From positions 886,886,184 through 886,950,183 of the forward strand of contig CM062817.1 in NCBI GenBank assembly GCA_031772625.1: 64,000 bases of DNA, in the 5' to 3' direction. This document shows positions 23,770-35,390 of this stretch, in pieces. Source of the stretch: Pinus tabuliformis. Its lineage: Eukaryota > Streptophyta > Pinopsida > Pinales > Pinaceae. Numbering within the stretch: position 1 is the stretch's first letter; each line of letters starts with the position of its first letter. Below the pieces are notes generated by a model that saw nothing but the letters and a program-made list of their open reading frames with translations, ran no database searches and had not been told where the DNA came from. Both the position numbers and the translations under genes were made by a program.

Positions 23770-24919
23770 TGTTGAGAATGCAACATGATGATGGAGCTTA
23801 GTGGAAAGGAGTCGCTTTCACTAAGTGGGCCCGTAGGAAAATTATGGCGCAAAGTCTATTTTTAGACTATGTCTATTTTTAGACATATGGATCATGGTCT
23901 ATGAGTTGCAATATGATGTTTATGGATGATTGGTCATGTTGGGAAAAATAGATGGACTTCTATTTCTGGTTCACAGCGGTGTGATCAAAGTCTATTTTTA
24001 GACTGCCAGGCTAAAAATAGAAAAGTCAAATATTATTGTCTCATAATAATATTTAGACTATAAACATTATCTTATTCTCTTGGAGCACTACAGTTTGAGC
24101 TACAGATGTGGCACATGCAGCTATCAGAAGGAAATACACTTTTCTTTGTGGGTCAGTTGAGCTATTGCATGCGGGACATCAGTTAGAACTCATGCATGTG
24201 AGTTTTGTGGAGTTGGATGTGGAGTTGATGGAGTTGTGTTCAGTTTGACCTAGTTAAACTAGTTGTAATTAGTCTAACTCCAAATAGACTAGTGATGAGT
24301 GATGTGAATTAATTGATTAAATTAATTCACTAATTATTAACTCATAATGCAACTGAAGAATACATCAGTTAACTCAGTGCATGTACAGTTCAGTGGAGAC
24401 AGGTGTTAGAGGTTGAGATTGCTATCAGTTGTGACTATAGTTGTGCATGAGATCTTGCACAATCAATGGATTGACTATGCCCATGAGGATTGCGCAGTAT
24501 ATGCCCAGTGATATATCCAGTGCTCACGTGATTTTCAGTGTGAGTGATTTTCACTTGGTATTGTGCAATAGAGGCAAGCAAAACAGCGGAGGAGATTTGA
24601 ACCTATGACTTGTTCGGATCTGAGCTAGTTTTGTGTGTAACAGGTGGAGATAGTGCTGGATACTTGTGAGGAGTATTGTACTATGTATTGTTACATGTTC
24701 TCAATCATTAATATACAGATAGTGTGGGGTTTTCAGCTGTAAGCTTTCCCCGGGTTACATACTGTGTTAATGTGTGCATGCGATTGATGTTTCATTGTTT
24801 TTAATGCTGCTAAATTGATGATCAGCGTAGAGGAGGTTATGTATTATGCATGTATTCCGCAATAGTGTATAATCAGGATAATCTCTATGAATAAGTGTTT
24901 ATTATTCAAAATTTCTACA
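23770..24919 (+). mobile_element. 1150-bp solo LTR nested in the copia RT
   Basis: It starts TGTTGAGAATGC and ends TTTCTACA, and is flanked by TTGCA duplications (23765-23769 and 24920-24924). The interrupted RT reading resumes right after. There is no internal region, so it is a solo LTR left by LTR-LTR recombination. It carries three AGTCTA-TTTT-TAGACT-type hairpin motifs at 23853, 23870 and 23989. The orientation is a guess from TG...CA ends and AATATACAG-type 3' features. The parent family is not recognised. Confidence 0.85.
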
Positions 24920-24924
24920 TTGCA

Positions 24925-25841
24925 CAGGTAAAAAAGGAGTTACATGCCGGTTTTAAGATGACATATTTAGGATTACTTCATTACTATCTTGGAGTTGAAG
25001 TCTTCCAACGTCCACATCATATTTTCATTTCTTAGAGTAAGTATGCAGCAGAGGTTCTTCAGCGATTTGGCATGCAGGATTGCAAGCTCGTTCTCACCCC
25101 CATGGAGCAAAACTTGAAACTTTCAAAATTTGAAGGGGGGGAAAAGATGGACAGTACAACTTACAAACAGTTGATTGGTAGCTTGATTTATTTGACAAAT
25201 ACTCCTCCTGATCTATCTTATGCAGTCAATATTCTTTCACGTTTTATGCAGGAACCACGAGACAACCACTGGAATGCAACCAAAAGAGTTCTTTGATATA
25301 TCCAAGGAACAAAAGACTTTGGTCTTCTTTATACAAAGACTAAAAATTTTGTACTTGGTGGATATTCTGATGCCGACTTTGTTGGAAGTATTGATGATGG
25401 AGCATCAACATCAGGTTATTTAATGAACATGGGGTCAGCAGTAGTATCTTGGAGTTGTAAGAAACAGGCTACAGTGGCCACTTCTTCAGTAGAAGCAGAG
25501 TACATTTCAACATGGGAAGCAGCATGTGAAATTGTTTGGTTGTGCAGAATTTTGTAGGACTTGGGCGTTTCTTAGATAGAAGCTACATCATTATTCATTG
25601 ACAGCCAGTCAACCATCAAACTTGCCAAGAACCCAGTTTTTCATTCAAAGACAAAGCATGTGGACACCAAGTATCATCATATCAGATCTCTTATTGCCAA
25701 AGATGTCCTCAAGCCAGTTTATTGTCCTTCCGAAGATCAGATCTCCGACATTTTCATGAAACCACTTGGCAGAATAAAATTTACTAAGTTCAGGGATGAA
25801 CTTGGTATCTGTTGTAATGTATCTTTGGATCATGGGGGGAA
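24925..25841 (+). pseudogene. pol: Copia RT C-terminal part and RNase H
   Basis: After the solo LTR the reading gives KKELHAGFKMTYLGLLHYYL and then TYKQLIGSLIYLTNTPPDLS. RNase H blocks are GYSDADFVGSIDD, SGYLMNMGSAVVSWSCKKQ, TVATSSVEAEYIS and HSKTKHVDTKYHHIR. In-frame stops at 25033, 25555 and 25573 are TAG, and there is a TGA near 25294. A one-base frame slip lies at the resumed junction. The C-terminus runs to the purine tract before the 3' LTR. Confidence 0.9.
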
Positions 25842-26160
25842 TGTTAGATGATCCAAAAATACAATCTTATCATAGGTTATAAAATTAGAATAAAATAATT
25901 ATTAATTTAAGATATTAAATTAATCATTATTATTCTAGAATGTTTAATTATTTAGAATTAGTATTTTGTTGTAACTAGATATGACTCTCCAAATGTGTTG
26001 TATCTTAGGCTCTATTTTAGGAGATTTGTTAGCTAGTTGATTTGAATAGCATTTATTGTAAATGGACACTTGTTATTTAATGAACGATCCATAATTAGAG
26101 GTAGTTAGGACATGGAGCTTATAAATAGCTCATTGCAAGAGTGTTTGGATGTTCAGGTGT
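25842..26160 (+). repeat. 3' LTR of the copia element, 3'-truncated
   Basis: It matches 17848-18166 with about 9 substitutions and stops at TTCAGGTGT. The remaining ~75 bp of the LTR and the duplicated ATTAC are absent. LINE sequence (TTTAGGGGTATG) follows directly, so a ~80 bp deletion removed the junction. Confidence 0.9.
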
Positions 26161-26869
26161 TTTAGGGGTATGATATTTAAGTTCTAATAGAATAGGTGAG
26201 TGATTTTACTCTCCCCTCAAGCGTACCCACTATCGAAGGTTAATGAAGCATTGTATTGACACTTCTGCAACCAAAAATATATCAATCCCTTTTTCAATTT
26301 GAGCTTCCCTAATACGATGGTTTCTCTAAGAGGGTTTAAGCTTTACAGGCTCTGCATCTAAAATTATTTTTTCCACAAACTTACTAATAAAGAAATTAGA
26401 ATAGATATCTACTCTAGCCTTGGGCCCCCATGACTCAACAACACCCAGAAGAAGTTCAATCTCCCCACAATAATCAAATTCAACTTCCAATGCCTTCAAC
26501 TCAAAAATGTTTTTCAAGAAATCCGCTCTACCTTCACAAGTCCCATAGAGATTTATTCATGTAAAAGGAGCCCCAAGCTTCGAAGAGAAAGATTTGCTTC
26601 CAATCCAAGAACTAATACTCCATAAATGATGAACAATAACTTTTCAAATTTCCCAACCAATAGAAAGGCCCCCAAAATGGCCATGAGCATCCAAGGCAAT
26701 AAAACAAAAACATGCAAACAAAGAATAATATTTTTGAGACTACTTCCTCTACTCCCAAGGTTTCCTGGAGAAATGTAATATTCGGCCACTCAACCATAAC
26801 CAACCTGCTATGTGCAAGTATTTTTGAGGAACTTTCCAAACCTATATAATTTAAAGACAACATTTTCAT
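26161..26869 (-). pseudogene. LINE endonuclease (APE-type) domain
   Basis: Minus-strand ORF2 begins at 26869 with MKMLSLNYIGLESSSK, the LSxNxRG-like block of L1 endonucleases (the Arg-Gly pair reads Ile-Gly here). WPNITFLQETLG carries the QE(T) catalytic glutamate. Later VESWGPKARVDIYSNFF and a WRN-like block near 26310 lead to HSPILLELKYHTP, the catalytic SDH region with its first residues changed. Frameshifts lie between these blocks. It would nick target DNA to prime reverse transcription. Confidence 0.75.
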
Positions 26870-26999
26870 TAGGAAACCATACCTTGGGTGTTCATAGCTC
26901 TAGGCATCCCAGTAATGGATAATTGTCTACCTACAACCATCTCTTCCTTGGATTTATCTTTGGCTTTAGACAAAGTTGATTTCCTCCCATGTGATTTGT

Positions 27000-28960
27000 A
27001 ACTAAGAGAGGAGAGCACAATTTGTCCTAGGACTCCTAACTAACCTTCAATAAGGGGAAAAATTATTGATATTGTAATTTATAAAGGATATCTCCTGCTT
27101 CATGTTCCGTAGAATAACCAAAAGATATAAAGGTTCTTGGAGAGGAAATGACCATTGGCGTGGAGGGGAAAAGGAAATTGATCTGGTAAAAAATACCCCT
27201 AGAGACTAGATGTGATACTATAGGACCTAGACCCTCAAAAGAAAGACCCCGATAATTTCCAAAATCGAAAAAGAATTTGCAAGTAAAGTAAGGTTAAGAA
27301 GGGAAGAATGAAAACCTTGAGAATTTGTATTTGAGGTTGACATCCCACTAGTTGTTAGACGAGATATCCAGTCTATAGGAAGTTGATCCTAAGAGTGTGA
27401 CCCTACATCCATATTACTTGATCCTAACAGATCCTCCAACATTTTTTCTTCCCCTTAGATCCCACTTCCCAGTCCTTTGATCTCAACCCCAGATCTGATA
27501 GAGGATGCACCTTCAAATGTTCCTTGACTCCCCCTTTAGCCAATTTATTTTTAAAGGGGATATGGCAATGGCTAACATTGTGTATATAATTGTGACAACA
27601 CTTACATTAGATTATAACCCTTTCATAATAAATCCCTTGAAGACACTCAAACCGTCTGCCAATGTTGATGGTTTCATGAAGACCATTTCACAAGTCTAGG
27701 GTCACAAGGATTCTAGCCATAAACATGTCCTTGTACTCTTGGAAAGAATAATCAACATCCTGGAAAATATTGACATTATTTTCAAGGTCTCTGAAACTCT
27801 TTTTGTTCCACATATATGGGAGGGTAAGCTAGGAAGTTGAACCAAAATGGGAACCATGTCAAGCCACTCTCAGCTTGCATCAAAGAGTGAGGTCCAAAAT
27901 TTTAACATTATAGGAGTTGAATCAATGGATCAAACTGATTTGGAGATTTGTTCAGCCTCCTCACAGGAGCCAAAATTTATCTGAATCCAACCTTTTTCCA
28001 AAATGAAAATGTTGGGAGGGTTTTTTATACCTTTGGAGTTATCTCAACCCTAAGCCACTCTTGTAAGGCGTTGATGTTGAATTTACACCCTTTGGCTCTT
28101 CCACCTAGATACTTCTCCACAACAAACTTCTCTTCTTCCATTTTCACATCATCCCCTAAGCTGAGTTTGTAAACTGTAAGGATTTTCGCACACTTCAAAA
28201 CCCTATCCTTCTTTGATTTGAGCCTATATCTAGACATTCGTTTTGTAGGTAAGTGAGAGTCTTCTTCACCACCACCTTCCATAGCTTGTTTTCTACTTCT
28301 TTAGGCCCTACCAATTGATCACCTTTGTTATGTTCCTCGAGAAATGTCTTCAAAAAAATACTTGAGGCCAGTTGAAAGGCTTTCACCACCTATTCTGCCT
28401 CTGAAACTTGTCTAGAGGTCAACGAGTGAAATCCTCCTTCCATGGACAAAAATGGGAAGGCCATCTCTCCCATAGAAAATACCAGATGGTCTTCACACCT
28501 AGAATCTAGAATCCCATCCAGAAGTTCCCCTTATGTAGAAGAAATAAACCCTCGATGGAAATGGGGTTCCAAAAAATTAAAACCTGACGCCTCCTCTGAT
28601 CTCGAAACACCACCATTGACTTGGGGAGGGGTAAAACCCTAAGTAACATGTGGTAAAAAACTGGTGAAATTTTACCCATGACTGCAAATCACTTGGCTAG
28701 AAGACCAGGGCTCCTCTACTATATGCCCTCCTGATGTAACCTTACCCCATTCTAAGGGAGTACTTGTTTAGTTTGTGACCGCCCTGGACTGTCTAAATTC
28801 CACATTCGAGACGAAATTATCCATTTAACTAGGGATATTTGAGAAGTCAATCATTTTTTACTCCTCTATTATGCCAGATCCCTAATAACCCGGTAAAAAC
28901 ACCTGCAAAGCCTTGAATTCCATCACCATACAAGCTCGAGTTCAAACCCTTATGCATATA
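27000..28960 (-). pseudogene. LINE ORF1 (decayed)
   Basis: Minus-strand fragments near 28389-28025 read DQLVGPKEVENKLWKVVVKK, KCAKILTVYKLSLGDDVK and GCKFNINALQEWLRVEI, which fits the N-terminal domain of plant L1 ORF1. A Cys/His cluster (CKCCH...VSHCH) near 27.6 kb looks like the zinc knuckle. Many stops and shifts are present. ORF1 would bind the LINE RNA. Confidence 0.6.
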
Positions 28961-28990
28961 TCATTTTCATTAGATTCCAAAAGATTATGT

Positions 28991-30239
28991 ATACTATTAT
29001 AAATAGTTTTATGAAATTTATCTTGAATAAATTAAATCCCACTATTATTATTATTTTTCTAGCTATGCACTACTATAATTACTTTATATATATTTTAATC
29101 CATATCTATCAAGAATTAAATGGAATAAAACCCATTGAAACACAAAGCTCAATCTTTTACACTTTCCAAAAAGTTTAACTTTCGAGAAATTTAAACACGA
29201 AACTATTTTTTACATCTTTAAAAATTTGATGCATACGATATCAAAATAAATTTTAACTAATACGTATAAAAATTAGCGGTTATCTATGCTTGGAGATTTC
29301 CAAAGTTATTCATGTTTATAGTATTTCCAAGAAGAGAACTATGTAAAGTAGTAAGTGCATCCAACATTTCTAGTGGACAATCCACCCATCATGAGGGACT
29401 AGAAAGCTAAAAGATGTTTGATCGAGTAATGAGGAGTCCTTTAGATAAATAAGGTTTCCACCTAGCCACTAGAGGAAATTAATAAATTAATTGGAAAACC
29501 ATATCAATAAGTCCAAGAATCCATTGGAGGATTTTTAGTTTTATTTCTAAGCTTGGCAGGACTCCATCTTTATCATGTCCAATATATCACCCCGATCATG
29601 TAGAGAATTAAACTAGTGACTTCACATCAAGGAGTGCCTTAATAGAGCACCTGATCACTTTCTATCCAAGACCCGTGGACCATTGGAGGAAATTATTAAA
29701 TTATTAAATAATAAATTAATTAGAGGGCCAGGTCAACGTGTCCAAATAGTTATAATAATAATTAATTAAAGGAACATATTAATGATCAATTTAGAGAGGG
29801 GAGGGGGCATGAAGATTAATAGGTCAAATGAGAGAATAATAAATGGAAAAAAATAAATATATTATGTATACATATAAATATCAAAATCTAAAAGGGGGGG
29901 TGGGGGGGGGGAACGAATGAATAAAAATAATTAGCTATGATAATTATTATCGTTAAAGGATTAAAAACCAAAAGAGAGGGACAAAGGAAGGAGGGGACTT
30001 TCCCATATATATTATAATATTAAATATAAAATATGTGCATGTGTGTTTGTGTGTGTGGGTATATAGCTAAAACATATTCCAAATAAGGAATGAGGATTAA
30101 TAGGATAAAGATTAGGGAAATCGAATTAGAATCAGAAAGGGATTTGGTAATAGATAAATATAATCAAAGGAAGGGAGGGGACCAAGGGGTGGGAAGAAAG
30201 AGAAAAGGTAGAAATGGGGGGTGGCGGGGCGAGAAATAA
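28991..30239. other. AT-rich spacer with poly-G tract
   Basis: No coding signature. An 18-base tract of G with one T (29892-29910) and TATATA/TGTG low-complexity patches near 30000-30060 are the only visible features. Confidence 0.5.
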
Positions 30240-30930
30240 ATCACTGAGCAAGTTGATGAATTATAGGCTTCTAGAATTGGCTTATCCTAATGCCATTTTC
30301 CTTATTAAAGTCATTGGGGTGCTTCTCAATCTCGAGAGATTCCTTGATGATATGTGAATTATAAAAAGTAACATATGTAAGGATTTTAGATTTGTCAAAG
30401 AAAATAAGGTGAATGGTACTGAAAGAGTTCTCGACAATGACAAACTTTGATACCCAATGATGGTTGACATCCACAATGTGTAGGTTTTAAGACGAGATTT
30501 GAAGGGCTGATCTTTTTCACCAATGTAAGATTTTTCACATGAAAAATGAATTTGGTAAACTCCTGATCCTAACATGGGGTCATATTTATATTTGGATGAT
30601 CATAATACTTGTTTAAGGGTTTTATGGGGTTTAAATATAGTTTTTATGTTTCTTTTGGCCAAAATATTAGCAACAAGATCTAATGTTCCTTTATGTATTA
30701 AGAGAGACCTGACCATAGGTGGGGAGGGGTAAGAATGGTTTGAATTAGGTTTAGAAGTGGCTTGGAAGGATTTATTAATTTGGGTGGAGCTGTAGCCATT
30801 GGATCTAAAGGTTTGGATCAGGTGAGCTTTTTCAGATGAAAGGAACTGGGGAGGAGATATTTTAAGGGTCGAGGAGATAAGATTTCTAAGAACAACATAT
30901 TTTCTCTCCGACTCTTAATATCATAAATAT
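30240..30930 (-). pseudogene. Penelope-like element fragment with GIY-YIG endonuclease
   Basis: Minus-strand readings give the linker FRSNGYSSTQINKSFQ and RSLLIHKGTLDLVANILAKR, then PHKTLKQVLWSSK and, in 30575-30282, the nuclease GVYQIHFSCEKSYIGE followed by KSRLKTYT. In another frame the domain ends with ESLEIEKHPNDFNKENG (30474-30271). This order of RT thumb/connector, GVY, YIGE, Arg, Glu and Asn matches the GIY-YIG domain of Penelope-like retroelements. A frameshift splits the nuclease and the RT core upstream is missing, so it is a dead 5'-truncated copy. In plants such elements are best known from conifers (Dryad). Confidence 0.85.
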
Positions 30931-31289
30931 TCCATAGTAAAACAATAATATCAACTCACTAATTTCGCTGTTGCCAATGGTACTTATATCAAGAATATTA
31001 AAAGCTGATCAATTTCAAAGTTAAATTGACATGATGGCTTTAAAACTTCAAGATCTATTTACATTAAATCCCACAAACGACAACCTTAATGTATTAAATT
31101 TCTATTTATTGGCCTACCTTGACTAATGAAATTGACACATGAAAGGGTAACAATTGGTAATTATATCCAAGAATATGGAATTCACAACTAAGAGCTAGTA
31201 AGAACTTCGATAATTACTCACATATTCCTAAGTACAAATGGAAGATGGCTACCGAAGGAAAAAAGGAAGAAATTTATGGTGACAATTTA

Positions 31290-33592
31290 GCTCACTTGCC
31301 TGTCAAGACAAAAAATTTTACTGGTTGACTGCATGTCAATGGTATGTAAATTTACTGAACTGAAAAATAATAAAAAAAATTGGACCAGTGGGTTAGCAAA
31401 TGTTGCATGTGTTCTTGAAGTTTTCAACTTCAAGGAAATAGTATATTTTTGTGCACGACATTTTAATCCAAAGGAAAGGACAATCAGAGTAGGAGTGAAT
31501 AAGAATCTAATTCCTCTAACCCCTAAAGCATTCAAACAAATATTCAAATAGCTAGAGTTGAATAAGCAATTGAAGATGCTTGTAGCCAACAGTTTCTTGG
31601 ATTCTCAAGCTAGCGAAATGAACATTGTTCAAGAATTCATCTCACTAGGTTCACAGGTTCCCTTTGACATTTATCTCTTAGATATTTCCATATTTACAGA
31701 ACCTTACAAAGATTTTTCTTAGATTTTTTCTTAAGTGATGGGATGAGAAAACACAACCAATGTTCTAAGGTCCATACTTTATGTTCTTTATTATTCTTAA
31801 AAAAAAGATTCTTTGTTTGACTAGGTGGACATAATCTCAAATGAGGTAGCATTCTAGTTGGTTACTTTTTCAAAGACCCATAGATTTTTCATGGCGACAT
31901 ATTTGATAATAGCTCTTGCATCTTGTCATTTTTTCAACAAATTACCCTATAAAAGTAACTTCAATCCTTATGAATAACCAACTCAGTTTTGGTATCCAGT
32001 ATTATGGAGACATAAATCCTATTTTCATCTCTACCAAATTCAATATTTGTTTGTGAGAGAAGTTAATTATTTGATAAATGGACGTGAACTTACAAGGATA
32101 TTGGGAAAAGCACAATATTTCCTATGGTGAAAGGGGATCCATGAAGAAGGATAAGGTAACATGATAATTTCAATCCATGGATTCCAACACAAGCCATTGT
32201 TGTTACCTAAATTTGTGATGGATAAATGTTTTGTTGCCGAACTTTGCATGTAGTAGCACCCATGGCTAATTTTATTTGGGTGAAAGAATAAAAAGAAGTT
32301 TATTTCCTTGCCTTTTATTGTTGGAGAGATAACAATAAAAATGCAACCCATTTTGTGGAATTTCTTAGTTCTTGAATCCTTTTAATTTAAATGAAGCAGA
32401 GGCTATTCAGGGTTTTGACCAAGAAGGAATATTTTCTAAGCATTTAACTATGGTTAGATATGAAAACATGCTCACAAGAATTATAGAAGAAAGCGGGGAA
32501 AGTCACATTTTTACTTTAAGGGACAAAAAATTTCCTAGACATGTTGAAGAGTCCATTGTCGAGACCAATACAAACATGAGAGGAAGAAATAAGAAAAGAG
32601 GAAAGAATCCCATAGAACCTCCTCCAACCTCTACACCCCAAGCTTGCCTGACTTCATCTTCCACCCAAAGAAAAAAGAATGCTACTTTAAGTGGAAGGAG
32701 GAGTAGTGATAAGCTCTAAGGTGGAGGAAATGAGGAAGAACCCCCTCCCATATTGACCCTAGAAAGGTCAAATACTATTCAATCAGCTAAAGTTAAAGAT
32801 TCAAAGGAAACACAAAGCATGGAGGAAATCATGAATGTTGAAGTTGATAGTAATGTACTACTTGATTAGGTTAAAACTCCCATGGATGAAAATTAGAAAA
32901 TAATACAAGAAAATGTCGAAGACACAACCACATTTGAAGATCACCTTGTCACTTTGAAAAATGCAAATTATAACAAAAGTAACAAGAAATTAAGAATTGA
33001 AAGGGTGAAGATTCAGAATAAAAAAGTTATTGACCAGACTTAGATGGATGTTGATGTTTCAAAATTCGAAGCCACTAAGCTCTCAAAATTACATCAGACC
33101 ATGGGAGAAGCATTAACACATTTGGTCACCTAGAAACAAGCATAAAATATGAAATTAAAACAAAGAATAAAAGATTTGGATGAAGCTGTTAATATGGTCC
33201 CTTTATTTATCACCCCTCTTGCGAGATAAACACTAGTAGAAACAATATCCACCCTTGGGACAACTAATAGAATTAGAAAAGTGGCCCACTTCCTTAATGG
33301 AGTCAAATATTATATTTGTAATAATATTAGTAAAAGACTAAATATTTATGAAGATGTATGGGAAATAACTTACTATTTAAGAAATCTAACACAAATAATT
33401 TCTTCCTTTATTGACTAGCTCAAGAAATACCTCAAGCATAATCGACAATGTGTAGATAATTAATTATCTAGTTTTATTCAAAAGGTTAGTTTTCTTAGCA
33501 AGTTACATAGATCACAATAGGATCTCCTTGGAGCTAAAAGACTAAAGAAAATCAAAGAAGGATGGTATGCAAAAATTAATATATTAGAGGTG
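31290..33592 (+). pseudogene. Degenerate coding region of unknown family
   Basis: Plus-strand reading in shifting frames gives long protein-like stretches. 31333-31551 includes LANVACVLEVFNFKEIVYF and RTIRVGVNKNLIPLTPKAF; 32372-32719 (115 codons) is Lys/Arg-rich; from 32720 to about 33720 the same frame stays open apart from isolated stops, mostly TAG. The C-terminal half is lysine-rich and coiled-coil-like (for example KQRIKDLDEAVNM). I recognise no family. The C-terminal tail (SQMEGIYTYEGRMIEVKH) lies inside the left arm of the inverted repeat at 33593. It may be an accessory gene of a larger element. Confidence 0.45.
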
Positions 33593-35380
33593 GATGAAGA
33601 GAAAGATGATAAAAAGAAGAGCCAGATGGAGGGAATATATACTTATGAGGGCAGAATGATAGAGGTAAAGCACAGGTCGGCTGGAAAAATAATGAAACCT
33701 AAATTTAATTTTAATTTTTAATTTTACTTTTATTTATTGATTTTAATTTTAATAAATTAATTTTAATTTTAATAATTTTAATAAATTAATTTTAATTTTA
33801 ATAATTTTAATAATTTTAAAATCATATAATTATCTAGATACTAAAATAGATTTTACTTTTAATAAATTAATTTTAATTTTAATAATTTTGATAATTTTAA
33901 AATCATATAATTATCTAGATACTAAAATAGATTTTAATTTTAATAAATTAATTTTAATTTTAATAATTTTAATAATTTTAAAATCATATAATTATCTAGA
34001 TACTAAAATAGATTTTACTTTTAATAAATTAATTTTAATTTTAATAATTTTAATAAATTAATTTTAATTTTAATAAATTTAAAATCATATAATTATCTAG
34101 ATACTAAAATAGATTTTACTTTTAATAAATTAATTTTAATTTTAATAATTTTAATAATTTTTAAAATCATATAATTATCTAGATACTAAAATAGATTTTA
34201 CTTTTATTTATTGATTTTAAATATTGATTTTAATTTTAATAAATTAATTTTAATTTTAATAATTTTAATAAATTAATTTTAATTTTAATAATTTTAATAA
34301 TTTTAAAATCATATAATTATCTAGATACTAAAATAGATTTTACTTTTAATAAATTAATTTTAATTTTAATAATTTTGATAATTTTAAAATCATATAATTA
34401 TCTAGATACTAAAATAGATTTTAATTTTAATAAATTAATTTTAATTTTAATAATTTTAATAATTTTAAAATCATATAATTATCTAGATACTAAAATAGAT
34501 TTTACTTTTAATAAATTAATTTTAATTTTAATAATTTTAATAAATTAATTTTAATTTTAATAAATTTAAAATCATATAATTATCTAGATACTAAAATAGA
34601 TTTTACTTTTAATAAATTAATTTTAATTTTAATAATTTTAATAATTTTTAAAATCATATAATTATCTAGATACTAAAATAGATTTTACTTTTATTTATTG
34701 ATTTTAAAATTAATTTATTAAAATTATTAAAATTAAAATTAATTTATTAAAATTAAAATCAATAAATAAAAGTAAAATCTATTTTAGTATCTAGATAATT
34801 ATATGATTTTAAAAATTATTAAAATTATTAAAATTAAAATTAATTTATTAAAAGTAAAATCTATTTTAGTATCTAGATAATTATATGATTTTAAATTTAT
34901 TAAAATTAAAATTAATTTATTAGAATTATTAAAATTAAAATTAATTTATTAAAAGTAAAATCTATTTTAGTATCTAGATAATTATATGATTTTAAAATTA
35001 TTAAAATTATTAAAATTAAAATTAATTTATTAAAATTAAAATCTATTTTAGTATCTAGATAATTATATGATTTTAAAATTATCAAAATTATTAAAATTAA
35101 AATTAATTTATTAAAAGTAAAATCTATTTTAGTATCTAGATAATTATATGATTTTAAAATTATTAAAATTATTAAAATTAAAATTAATTTATTAAAATTA
35201 TTAAAATTAAAATTAATTTATTAAAATTAAAATCAATAAATAAAAGTAAAATTAAAAATTAAAATTAAAATTAGGTTTCATTATTTTTCCAGCCGACCTG
35301 TGCTTTACCTCTATCATTCTGCCCTCATAAGTATATATTCCCTCCATCTGGCTCTTCTTTTTATCATCTTTCTCTTCATC
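33593..35380. repeat. 1.8-kb AT-rich inverted repeat built from a ~480-bp unit
   Basis: The outer 120 bp at each end (33593-33710 and 35263-35380) are reverse complements with no mismatch that I can see. They include GTAAAGCACAGGTCGGCTGG and its complement. Inside lie two direct copies of a ~480 bp unit (from about 33727 and 34201) and one inverted copy (about 34710-35247). Each unit holds five copies of ATAATTATCTAGATACTAAA, 15 in all (ten forward, five reversed). The left arm is continuous with the coding region before it; the right arm repeats its 3' end inverted. Confidence 0.9.
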
Positions 35381-35390
35381 TTTCTCTTTT

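Larger units (their letters stand above)
17848..26160 (+). mobile_element. Ty1/copia retrotransposon, 8.3 kb with nested solo LTR
   Basis: The left LTR is 17848-18241 and the 3'-truncated right LTR is 25842-26160. A tRNA-iMet primer site (18248) and a purine tract (CATGGGGGGAA before 25842) are present, with gag-PR-INT-RT-RH in copia order. The LTR parts differ at about 9 of 319 positions (about 97% identity). It inserted into the LINE between endonuclease and reverse transcriptase. The last ~75 bp of the right LTR and the expected ATTAC target duplication are deleted. Stops, frameshifts and a changed RT active site make it inactive. Confidence 0.9.
13247..28990 (-). mobile_element. L1-type LINE with RNase H, split by nested insertions
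   Basis: Reading high to low on the minus strand I find ORF1 with a zinc-knuckle-like region (about 28.4-27.5 kb), an endonuclease domain (26869-26161), reverse transcriptase (17847 to about 14.9 kb), RNase H (about 13.96-13.6 kb) and a TTA/TAA-repeat tail at 13247-13268. The reading continues across the copia insertion: ELKYHTPK ends at 26161 and NPFKLN resumes at 17847. Without the nested copia the LINE is about 7.4 kb, near full length for plant L1. Many stops and frameshifts make it dead. The 5' boundary near 28950-28990 is approximate and I could not find a target duplication. Confidence 0.8.

Noticed and set aside
20080-29910. Poly-G tracts near 20081 and 29892 as functional G-quadruplex sites
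   Set aside because: Single homopolymer-like tracts in decayed repeats; no promoter or gene context supports a function.
32067-32351. 94-codon minus-strand frame
   Set aside because: It is antisense to the degenerate plus-strand coding region and looks like its shadow.
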